DNA of 64,000 nucleotides from Bilabrum cf. latius. Its lineage: Eukaryota > Bigyra: Bicosoecida > Bigyra > Bicosoecida. Below the pieces are notes generated by a model. The model was not told the origin of the DNA, made no database searches, and worked only from the letters and a program-made list of their open reading frames with translations. Shown piece after piece: positions 1-7,365 of this stretch. A program made the translations under genes and the position numbers. Positions within the stretch are counted from its first letter, which is position 1. The number at the start of each line of letters is the position of its first letter. The stretch covers positions 62,001-126,000 of the forward strand of contig CBCXTV010000002.1 in the NCBI GenBank assembly GCA_965178125.1, written 5' to 3'.

Positions 1-388
1 TCGGTACCTCGCGAGGCCTGTCGGAAGGGGGGTCCGTCGGCTGCGGTGGTGTCGGATACCAGGAGAGAGCGGTCCACGGATTGATGCACGTGGACGTTGC
101 CGCCTCGCGCGTCGCCGGAGTGGCTGAGCTGTCTGGTCGACGAAACGGTGGCGCCCACGCCGTGCAGGCCGCCACCTGCGCGGGCACATCGGGCAAGAAT
201 GCGCCTGCAGGTTCACGTGGCCGAGGTCGGGGAAGCTTCGTCGGGGTCAGGGATCCCATCGAGGAAGCCGCGTTCGCCGCTGGGATGGTCGTGCTCGAGG
301 TTGACGAAGTCGCGTTCGCCCCTGACATGGTCGTGGTCGAGGTCACGGCATGGCCGCCGAGGGGTGAGCGCGATCGCGGGGGGTCCAT
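1..388 (-). CDS. Zinc protein J, N-terminal part cut by window edge
   Basis: The start codon is at 386-388 and the frame stays open to base 1, giving about the first 129 residues of the 354-residue protein seen whole at 26866-27930. This part is Ser/Thr/Pro-rich low-complexity sequence and lacks the zinc-binding cysteines, which lie beyond the window edge. The start lies inside the last codons of the DDE transposase gene. Confidence 0.75.
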   Translation of the reverse strand, partial: MDPPRSRSPLGGHAVTSTTTMSGANATSSTSSTTIPAANAASSMGSLTPTKLPRPRPREPAGAFLPDVPAQVAACTAWAPPFRRPDSSATPATREAATSTCINPWTALSWYPTPPQPTDPPSDRPREVP

Positions 389-1980
389 CCGTTTAGTCTG
401 CGGCCACGAGGCACGCGGCGAGCGTTACCACCGTGGACGCCTCCGTCGACCCCGTGTCCGGACGCGACTGGGGCCCTGTTGATGAGCGCATCGTGCGGGA
501 GAGGCTGCTGCGGACTGCTGATGAAGCGGAGCTGGTCGACAGACGGAGCATCGCTGGAGATGTCCTCCATGTCACACTCAAACAAGCGCCGTAGGGTCGA
601 ATGCAAGCGGCGCCTGCCGCTGGTAATGCCTGTCATATCGAAAGCGCCTTGCCACGAGCCAGACGAGAGCACTCTCTTCGTGCACTCAGCGACAACCCTG
701 AGATGGCAAGAGACATCGACATGACCCGCTTCATGACGCGAGCGCTCCTGCATCCACGTCTCCCGAAGGTCGCGCTTAAGAAGCTGAAAGACGAGAACGT
801 CCAACGGCTGAAGCAAGAAGGTGAGTCGACCAGGAATAAACACGAGATCCATGCCAAGGCCGTGTGCGAAGTTCACAATCTCAGTGGAAATGTGTTGGGG
901 CGCGCAGTCAAGTATCACTATTGGATAGATCTCATGCTGAATGTCCATCCAAGAAGCGAAAAGCCGACGCAGAATGTCGAACATGAGGGACTGCGTCACC
1001 CACGAGCTCTCTCGGGCCCAGACTTCCATTCCGTCCACCATTTGGTTCGGCGCCCCACGCATCAAGCGCTTGCTCAGCCGCGTGTGCTTCCCGATGAGTA
1101 TACGCGGGAGTCGTCGCTGGATTTCCGGGCAGTCGCTAATAAAACCCAGAAAGGTGTACGATCCTCGATTGCTATTCGAGGCGAGGCGCTCCGTGCGCGA
1201 ACCAAGCGAAGCGGGCTCCGTTCCTGACCTCGGTGCGATGTACCCGCGCATTCCCGGAAAGGCAAAGGGCACGCTGGACTCATCGAAGTTCACAAAGACG
1301 AGGCGGCGGTTGGGGGGCACTCGCGCTTCTGCGAATTCAATCCACTGATAGAAGACACGACACGCGAGTCTGACGTAATCGAGTGTTACCGGGGGCTGCT
1401 TCTTCAATCGGCCATGCCGAAGCCGCCAACGACGACGGAAGCGCAGGAGCCACTGCCGTCGAGCCGAGTCCTTCCCCGCGCGAACGCCCATCCTCGCAAG
1501 CATGGCGAAAACCATGTTCCCAGTTGGAGCACACCCACGCTGCTCGTTCACATGGTCGATCCAAGCAACGACAGAAGCCTCGGCGAGAAAGGTCTCTGCG
1601 CGTGCCACGGACTCTCGATGACATGAGCGAAGAGGATTTCGCTGCCACGCCTCAGCTGGGCGCCTCATGGTGAGCGCGACCTCCTCATCGACCTGCCTTT
1701 GAAACTCCTCCTGCGAAGCCGTCCGCGTGGAAACCTGTCGACTCTGCAACTGACGAGAGACATAGGTTCGAAGAGCTGCCTCGCCACCTCCGGGGTGATG
1801 ACGAATAACCTCAGCGACCTGTGCCTCCATGGCGCGCAACCACGGATGGCGCAGCCCATTGCGCGCCCGTTGTCTCGCGTCTCTGAGACACTTCAGCTCC
1901 TTACTGATCCGTGCGAGCTGATCCGGCACCGAAGCAGAGGACATTATGACGCGTGAGGAACCGGGCAGAAGATCGCTCAC
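343..1980 (-). CDS. pogo/Tigger-like DDE transposase
   Basis: This 545-residue protein resembles the DDE_1 superfamily (Tc1/mariner-pogo), enzymes that cut and join transposon ends with a three-acid metal site. The HTH-like region is about residues 134-200 and includes WLLRFRRRWRLR, the basic helix usual before the catalytic domain. Catalytic candidates are D233 (VNFDESSVPF), D358 (ILDCAPQH) and D394 (LLQPLDVLVF); the last two are 36 apart, as in DD34-35D enzymes. The N-terminal ~130 residues are charged and helical. The C-terminal ~45 residues are Gly/Arg-rich and probably disordered. An alternative start is M13. The triad and frame are intact in all three copies, so it may be active, but I saw no terminal inverted repeats with TA duplications around it. 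It could also be a domesticated transposase. Confidence 0.85.
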   Translation of the reverse strand: MSDLLPGSSRVIMSSASVPDQLARISKELKCLRDARQRARNGLRHPWLRAMEAQVAEVIRHHPGGGEAALRTYVSRQLQSRQVSTRTASQEEFQRQVDEEVALTMRRPAEAWQRNPLRSCHRESVARAETFLAEASVVAWIDHVNEQRGCAPTGNMVFAMLARMGVRAGKDSARRQWLLRFRRRWRLRHGRLKKQPPVTLDYVRLACRVFYQWIEFAEARVPPNRRLVFVNFDESSVPFAFPGMRGYIAPRSGTEPASLGSRTERLASNSNRGSYTFLGFISDCPEIQRRLPRILIGKHTRLSKRLMRGAPNQMVDGMEVWARESSWVTQSLMFDILRRLFASWMDIQHEIYPIVILDCAPQHISTEIVNFAHGLGMDLVFIPGRLTFLLQPLDVLVFQLLKRDLRETWMQERSRHEAGHVDVSCHLRVVAECTKRVLSSGSWQGAFDMTGITSGRRRLHSTLRRLFECDMEDISSDAPSVDQLRFISSPQQPLPHDALINRAPVASGHGVDGGVHGGNARRVPRGRRLNGWTPRDRAHPSAAMP

Positions 1981-2518
1981 AGCCGAAACGACGCGGACGG
2001 ACCCGCTGCCAAGCTTCGCACTGCCTGTGGCCTCTGAAGATACCCGGGAGGGATAGGACGCAGGCGGGGAGCGAGAGCAAGCGAATGCCTTCCTGTCGCT
2101 GGAGGAGTGCTCAAAGCTGAAGACGCACGGGAAGCACCCGCTCTGCTGCGGTCACACTGGCGCAAGCGAGACAAAACCAGGGAGAGGGATAGACACGTGC
2201 ACAGCATTGAATACACCTCGCAGCATTGCGAGCGCGGTTTCTCGCCTGCGCTGAGCTGCCACTCTGCTCTCGTGCGGACGACATTGGCAACGGCAGCGCG
2301 TAGCTGCCAACTGGCCGTGCACGGGTACTGTATCGGCCACGGCAGCGCTGAGCTGCCAATTTCGGGTCGAGGAGCTCTCCTGAGGAAGACGAGGCCGGGA
2401 ACTTTCGGCGAACACGCACACCCACCACCGCCCGGCACATGCGACGGCAAGCAATGTAAGGAACGACGTTGCGCGATCGAATCTCGACAGGAGGCTCCGA
2501 TGCAGGAGCTGCCGAGGA
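1981..2518. other. Transposase upstream region with two small hairpins
   Basis: No gene is supported here. The motif GCGCTGAGCTGCC or a close variant occurs three times (about 2248, 2296 and 2345). Two of the copies form GGCAGC/GCTGCC stems with 5-base loops at 2292-2308 and 2341-2357. The region is 5' of the transposase and 3' of the next gene upstream, so it could hold either a promoter or 3'-end signals. Confidence 0.4.
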
Positions 2519-3040
2519 CTAGGCACCGCCGGCGCCCGCCGCGCCGCTGGGGAGGACGACGGTCGGCGGCGGCGAGTCCTCGGAACCCATGTCGTCTGAT
2601 CCTGAGGAATCCAGCACAGTTGAGGCAGTCTCGGTCATCTCCCAGTCCGTACGCACCTCAACGATGAGACGACGCGGAGGAGCAGCGACTGCTGTGTCAG
2701 GTCCGTGGATGACGCCTCCGTCCACAAGACGGAAAGACCTACCCGCAACGGAGCCGCTTGCGCCAGACATCGCACGCCGAATCACGGGATCAAAGTCTGC
2801 ATGGAACCGAGGAGCCTCATCGCGCAACAGGCCTGAGAGCAGCCTGATCACACTTTGGGCGTACTCCAGCTGAGCGCTCAAGCTTTCCGCACGCTGCTGC
2901 ATGTTCTCGAAGCGCTGCTGCAGGTTCGACACCGCTGTCGAGTGAGGACTAGGCGGGGCGGGGTTTGGGCGCTGCGGGGTCGCCACCGCGCGACGCGGCG
3001 ACCTATCGCGGACAAAGGACGTCACCTCGTTCCGCGTCAT
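2519..3040 (-). CDS. Small coiled-coil protein Q, unknown function
   Basis: A 173-residue protein read from the ATG at 3038-3040; an in-frame ATG at 3064 would add eight residues. I prefer the inner start because the diverged duplicate downstream keeps this Met and the following TEVKSFVRDRSPRR-like segment. Residues about 35-75 (LQQRFENMQQRAESLSAQLEYAQ) predict a coiled coil. The C-terminal half is acidic, Ser/Pro-rich and ends in Ala/Gly. I do not recognise a family. Its position next to the transposase on the same strand suggests an accessory protein, but nothing proves it. Confidence 0.5.
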   Translation of the reverse strand: MTRNEVTSFVRDRSPRRAVATPQRPNPAPPSPHSTAVSNLQQRFENMQQRAESLSAQLEYAQSVIRLLSGLLRDEAPRFHADFDPVIRRAMSGASGSVAGRSFRLVDGGVIHGPDTAVAAPPRRLIVEVRTDWEMTETASTVLDSSGSDDMGSEDSPPPTVVLPSGAAGAGGA

Positions 3041-3957
3041 GCTGCCGCACCTCTCCTTCCTCACATTGACTCGAGCCGAATCGAAACTTGCAGGGACAGA
3101 CGATCCTTTACCCTAGCGCTCCCCACATCGGGCATGAGTGGAATCCGAACCAGCGCACGGCATCCCACAGGAGTTCGCACCGGGCTTGCCTCATGAGGAA
3201 TCTTCCTGCGCGAAGAGGTAAAGCCACGGACAGAAGTCAGAGGTCGCGGGATGACACTCCAGCATACATGAGCTGCCCGCTGAATCCGCCGCCCCCGAGC
3301 CCCAAGCTGACAATCGAGGTAACAAAGTAGGAATGAGCAGGCGGGGGCGATGCCACTACGTCTCGCCGAACAGCCTGCCTCGCATGCGCTGTGCTGAAGA
3401 CCTTATGGGAACCAGGAAGTGTGAACGTCTGTCACGTGAGGCGGAAGGGCTCCCACTGCATCACACCCCCTCTCCGGAATGGGATTTGGGCGCTGTGGGG
3501 TCGCCACCGCGCGACGCGGCGACCTATCGCGGACAAAGGACTTCACCTCGGTCCGCGTCATGCTGCCGCACCTCGCCGAATCGAAACTTGCAGGGACAGA
3601 CGATCCTTTACCCAGCGCTCCCCACCCCGGGGATGAGTGGAAGCCGCACCAGCGCACGGCATCCCACGCGAGTTCGGACCGGGCTTGCCTCATGAGGAAT
3701 CTTCCTGCGCGAAGAGGTAAAGCCACGAACAGAAGTCAGAGGGTCGCGGGATGACACTCTGGGCACACATGAGCTGCCCGCAGAATCCTCCGCCCCAAGC
3801 TCCGAGCTCACAATCGAGGTAACAAAGTAGGAATCAGCAGGCGGATGCTTTGCCACTCCGTCTCGCCAAACAGCCTGCCGGGGAACCAGGAAGTGTGGAC
3901 GTCTGCCACGTGAGGCGGAAGCGCTCCCACCACATCACACCCTTCCCAGGCAAGATA
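2961..3957. repeat. Diverged ~0.5-kb tandem duplication of gene Q 5' region
   Basis: 2961-3480 and 3481-3957 are alignable head to tail. Both contain the first ~25 codons of gene Q, the shared block GACAGACGATCCTTTACCC, and the shared block GAGGTAACAAAGTAGGAAT. They differ by scattered substitutions and small gaps, so this duplication is much older than the 27.5-kb copies. The second copy has only the first ~30 codons and no body, so it is a 5' gene remnant plus upstream DNA. 3958-4142 holds nothing else I can name. Confidence 0.8.
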
Positions 3958-4142
3958 TCTAGAGAGCTGCCCAATCCTGCACGAGAAACTCGGATTTTCA
4001 CACTCTGCCGACCATATCGTTCCCAATCAAACGACCGTGCTCCTCCGACGTCGCGCTCACCTCGGCGCAAGGATGACTCACTCGCGCTCTTCCTTCCGGA
4101 GCGCCCTCACAGTACGACGGACCCATTCGGGAAGCTCCCGCG

Positions 4143-5150
4143 TCACGCTGGCATCGTGAGGAGGAACCTTTCCGCATTCTGGAGAAGCTCCATGGCCCGC
4201 TTGATGTCATCCAAGGCCTCGTCACGCGAAGAACTCTGACGCACGGCGTTGCTGCAGGAGGCGGCGCCTCCTGCAGGAAGCTCGTCGCGTGCGGGAGCAC
4301 GAGCGTCGTTGTCGCCGTCACCGGTATTCGCGCCAGCTTTTGGCACCCAACGCTTCGCTTCACCCGCAGAGGAACGGACATCATGGAGACTCCAGCCACG
4401 CGCAACCAGGCACTTCGCGCACCAGTCCTCAGGGAAGAAATAGCGCAAGTTCTCCTTCTTCCGGCGGATCTGGGGAAATCGGTACGCCGGATACTCGTTT
4501 TTGCAGTTCTTGCACCACACCCACCACGGCGTCGCGTTGTCGAACTTGTCGCAACACACCCGGCAAACTGGTTGGATCCAGTCCTTCCACTTCTTGAAGT
4601 ACGCCGACCGGGGCTTGCAGCACTGGCACGCGTTGCAAGTCCATGTCGCCTCCTCCGCCGGCTCCGACGCGACCTGCCGCAGCACGTACGTCTCCCCCCA
4701 TGACGACTTCGCAGGGGTCCCCCATAGATCCCAGCTATCAGCGCCAGAGACCGCCCCGGCTGCCACGCCGCCACCCGCCTTCCAAGCTGCTGCGTCGGTC
4801 CATACGTCGTCATTACCTCCGGGCACCACAGCACGTCCACCGCCGCGAGCATCCTCCTCCTCCGTCTTCTTGCCGCCGTCGTCTTCGGCGTCCTCCTTCG
4901 GCGCTGCCTTGCCGCTCTCCTCTCCGAGCATCCCCGTGGACGCCGCCTCCGCGCCGCCGCTCTCGATGTGGGGGCCGCCCGAATCATCGACGCTTGCCGC
5001 CGCGCCGGCGTGCTCCGCCGGGGCGTCGACCTCGCGCGCCAACATGCCGCCCTCGTTTCCCATATCACCGGCGCCTCGACGCCCACGAAGATTGCGGCCG
5101 TCTCCCAAGGAAACAGCAATGCTCTCGGACGGTTTCTCCTCAGACATCAT
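4143..5150 (-). CDS. Protein K with two Stc1-like zinc modules
   Basis: A 335-residue protein read from the ATG-ATG at 5145-5150; the frame is open further upstream to 5435. Residues 1-165 are acidic, Gly/Ala/Glu-rich and probably disordered. Two cysteine modules follow: C172-x2-C175 with C196-x2-C199 (WTCNAC, PVCRVC), then C213-x2-C216 with C244-x2-C247 (WCKNCK, DWCAKC). Each shows CxxC, an aromatic near the middle, then CxxC, the spacing of Stc1-type treble-clef zinc fingers, which bridge proteins in RNAi-directed heterochromatin in yeast. A role in protein or nucleic-acid binding is inference. The tail (EALDDIKRAMELLQNAERF) is helical. A near-identical copy at 20249-21439 continues past the point where this gene stops, so this C-terminus may be truncated. 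Confidence 0.65.
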   Translation of the reverse strand: MMSEEKPSESIAVSLGDGRNLRGRRGAGDMGNEGGMLAREVDAPAEHAGAAASVDDSGGPHIESGGAEAASTGMLGEESGKAAPKEDAEDDGGKKTEEEDARGGGRAVVPGGNDDVWTDAAAWKAGGGVAAGAVSGADSWDLWGTPAKSSWGETYVLRQVASEPAEEATWTCNACQCCKPRSAYFKKWKDWIQPVCRVCCDKFDNATPWWVWCKNCKNEYPAYRFPQIRRKKENLRYFFPEDWCAKCLVARGWSLHDVRSSAGEAKRWVPKAGANTGDGDNDARAPARDELPAGGAASCSNAVRQSSSRDEALDDIKRAMELLQNAERFLLTMPA

Positions 5151-5383
5151 CGGCAAAGAGACTCGGAGAATGCCGTTCCCGCAGAGTGCGCTGCTGACTG
5201 CCGAAGCCGAAAGAGGACCCGCGGAGAAGGAATCTCGCACATGCTCCCAGGAAAAGCAACTCCCCGCCCATTCCGAATGCAAGAACGGACTCCCGCCCTT
5301 TCCGAGATCGAGAGCGCATCGCGGGCGCATTTCCCGACTCGCGATCGGCCTCGGAAACCGACCACGAATCGGTAGGAGACGTG

Positions 5384-5643
5384 CGCCCGCGTTTGAAGAA
5401 TACGCGGAGAAATACGAAGCCAAGGACACGAGCATCTCCCGGGCACCTTTCCCGACTCGCAGCCGGTCTCAGAGACGACCACGAATCGGCACGACAAGTG
5501 CGCCCGATTTCGTCCCCCGAAAAAGGACACAACTAGGACCCGCGGAGATCCGCATCTGCTCCACACGCGCGGAACGTGTTTCGGTACGCAAAAAGCGGTC
5601 ACATGGGAGGCCCGGAAAGCGTCCGGAAAACGGTTCAGAAATA
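5384..5643. repeat. Dispersed repeat, 5' flank of gene K
   Basis: About 260 bp recurring with a few percent divergence at 18951-19208, and as a 50-bp shred near 23738-23785. It contains TTTCGGTACGCAAAAAGCGG. It lies directly upstream of gene K, so it may hold the promoter of that gene. In the mosaic zone it is about 2.2 kb from the gene K copy and no longer adjacent to it. Confidence 0.75.
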
Positions 5644-6268
5644 CCTTGCGTCACTCCTCCTGCGCGCCAGAAATCACACGACTTTTCGGTGACCGAAACA
5701 GGGCCCAAAAAATCAAAGATTTGCCCCTTCATGCCCGAAGACACAGCGTCACCGCCAAGCTGCCATCGCGGAGAAAATAAACCAGGTGGTGATGGAAAGT
5801 TACGTTACGGTGGAGCTCAGTGTCATTTGTGTGTTCAACAGTGTGCATGATGCCGTTTCGTCTGGATGTCCGAGTCCGGATTTCACCTGGGGTATGGCCT
5901 ATTGTGTGGTCACGTTCGCGTAGCTTTCACGTGTCAACAACGCGGAGGCTGCGAAAAGAACCATGCTCACGAACCATGCTCCACCGTAGCTTGATCACAA
6001 CGCGGAGGCTGCGAAAAGAACCATGCTCCACCATAGCTTTCCAACAACGCGGAGGCTGCGAACGAACCGTGCACCACTGACCACCGTACAGCCCAAAAAG
6101 TACAAGTTTCTTGAACCCCAGAAGCAACAAACGCGGGATACTGTCGAGCGCCCGTTCGCTCAGGTCACACGCGACAGCAGGCCGAACGCTCAGGTCGCAC
6201 GCTCAGGCCACACGCGGAAGCAGCGCCACGCAAGAGGCCAGGTTAAGAGGGAAAACCGTCACGCAAGC
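5644..6268. repeat. Intergenic region with 60-bp tandem repeats
   Basis: No gene is supported. CGCGGAGGCTGCGAAAAGAA begins at 5941 and again at 6001, and a shortened copy begins at 6048 (periods 60 and 47). Degenerate CGCTCAGGTC-type repeats follow at about 6157-6210. The region separates the start of gene K from the end of gene L. Confidence 0.6.
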
Positions 6269-6961
6269 TCAACGCGGAGACCACGAGTCGTCATCGCTCC
6301 AAGCCTCGCGTCCAGACAGACGAACAAGCCCGCGCCATGCCTCATCGTAAAGGTCCCTCTCGAAAACCCTGTGCTGCTTCATCGTTCCCAATGTCAGAAT
6401 TTTCTCCGCAGTACAACGCTGACCCTTCCGCTCCCCGGTCTCTACAATGAGATCCAACTGCATGCGAAGAGTTCCCGAGATCTTCTTCTTGTTCGCCGCG
6501 TTCATAATCGACGTCTTCGGCGCCGCGTCGCGCGCCTTCTCGCGACAAGCACGACACGAAATCGCACCCCTGCCGCACGGAGAATCATCGGCATAAAGCG
6601 TGCGCTGCACGCGACGTACGAGACGATCACGCATACGATGATTCAGGTCCGCCATGACACGATTGCAGCCGCAGGAAGAGCATACAAACTCCGCGAGGTC
6701 GAAAGCCTTAGAGTCCGACCAAACGACGCACTGTGTGTCCTGGGGTGCCTCACTGCCGAGCGCTGTTATGAGCACCGCCGGATGGGCCGGCGACTTAGGA
6801 AGAAGTCGCGAACCGGGAGGAAACACGCGAGGCCGCTTGAAACCGACATCTCCGGCAAGAGGCGCAAGCATCATCTCCACCTCGCCCTCCGGGGCGTGCT
6901 CGGAGGTCGACGCGGCAACCACGGGCACATACGGTGCATCGGCGATACCGACGTAGGCCAT
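6269..6961 (-). CDS. Zinc protein L, single Stc1-like module
   Basis: A 230-residue protein from the ATG at 6959-6961 (MAYVGIADAPYVPV). The frame is open to an ATG at 7120, which would add 53 Arg-rich residues, but that start lies in the foot of the CA/GT hairpin at 7110-7161. The cysteine pairs are FVCSSC (residues 94 and 97) and ISCRAC (136 and 139), with a basic helix between them. The downstream part is Lys/Arg-rich with a long amphipathic stretch (SGTLRMQLDLIVETGERKGQ). It shares the CxxC...CxxC layout with K and J but little other sequence, so common ancestry is plausible, not shown. Function unknown; nucleic-acid binding fits the charge. Confidence 0.55.
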   Translation of the reverse strand: MAYVGIADAPYVPVVAASTSEHAPEGEVEMMLAPLAGDVGFKRPRVFPPGSRLLPKSPAHPAVLITALGSEAPQDTQCVVWSDSKAFDLAEFVCSSCGCNRVMADLNHRMRDRLVRRVQRTLYADDSPCGRGAISCRACREKARDAAPKTSIMNAANKKKISGTLRMQLDLIVETGERKGQRCTAEKILTLGTMKQHRVFERDLYDEAWRGLVRLSGREAWSDDDSWSPR

Positions 6962-7109
6962 CAAGCAACGCACCCACCTTCGGCCCGCGAGCGTACACGG
7001 CGCGCCTACCGGAAGCAGAGGCTTCTGAGACCAAGAAATGTCTCGTCGGCGCGCGACGCGGCGACGTAAAAGCAAACGACCCGCCGGGTCCCAACCGCGG
7101 CACTGCGGA

Positions 7110-7161
7110 GACACACACACACTTGCAACCCATCAGGCTGGGTGCCACGTGTGTGTGTGTC
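7110..7161. other. CA/GT inverted-repeat hairpin
   Basis: A (CA)6 arm at 7110-7122 faces a (GT)6 arm at 7149-7161, with a 26-base centre that includes ACCCA/TGGGT. It lies between the Rep stop and the L start, so it could mark the Rep 3' end or the L leader. 7162-7365 holds nothing else recognised. Confidence 0.5.
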
Positions 7162-7365
7162 AGGCAAGCTCCCAATACTAGGCAAGCACTCCCCCGGACG
7201 AACGCGACGGACCACATGAAACTTGCGGAATGCCCCCATGTAGAAACCACATCCTTTTTGCACACGAAACGCATTGAGGACATTAGACCTTCAGGAGCAC
7301 CGAAGCGGCTGCCGCTGCGGCTCCGGCGCTCGTGTGAACCGGACTGAAAACCTCAGCGGCCGGCG

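Noticed and set aside
2920-2940. B-box-like GGTTCGACACC suggesting a tRNA
   Set aside because: No A box at proper distance and no cloverleaf; it lies within the coiled-coil coding part of gene Q.
3998-5119. 373-residue Arg-rich minus-strand ORF overlapping gene K
   Set aside because: Composition is a frame-shifted reading of the Ala/Gly/Glu-rich K gene; no cysteine pattern or domain.
4501-5850. 449-residue plus-strand ORF
   Set aside because: It is the complement of protein K and its flank, low-complexity Pro/Ser/Arg, with no domain; the minus-strand frame has ordered cysteine pairs.
6023-7069. 348-residue plus-strand ORF rich in Arg/Thr
   Set aside because: Opposite of protein L and partly through the 60-bp repeats; no recognisable motif.
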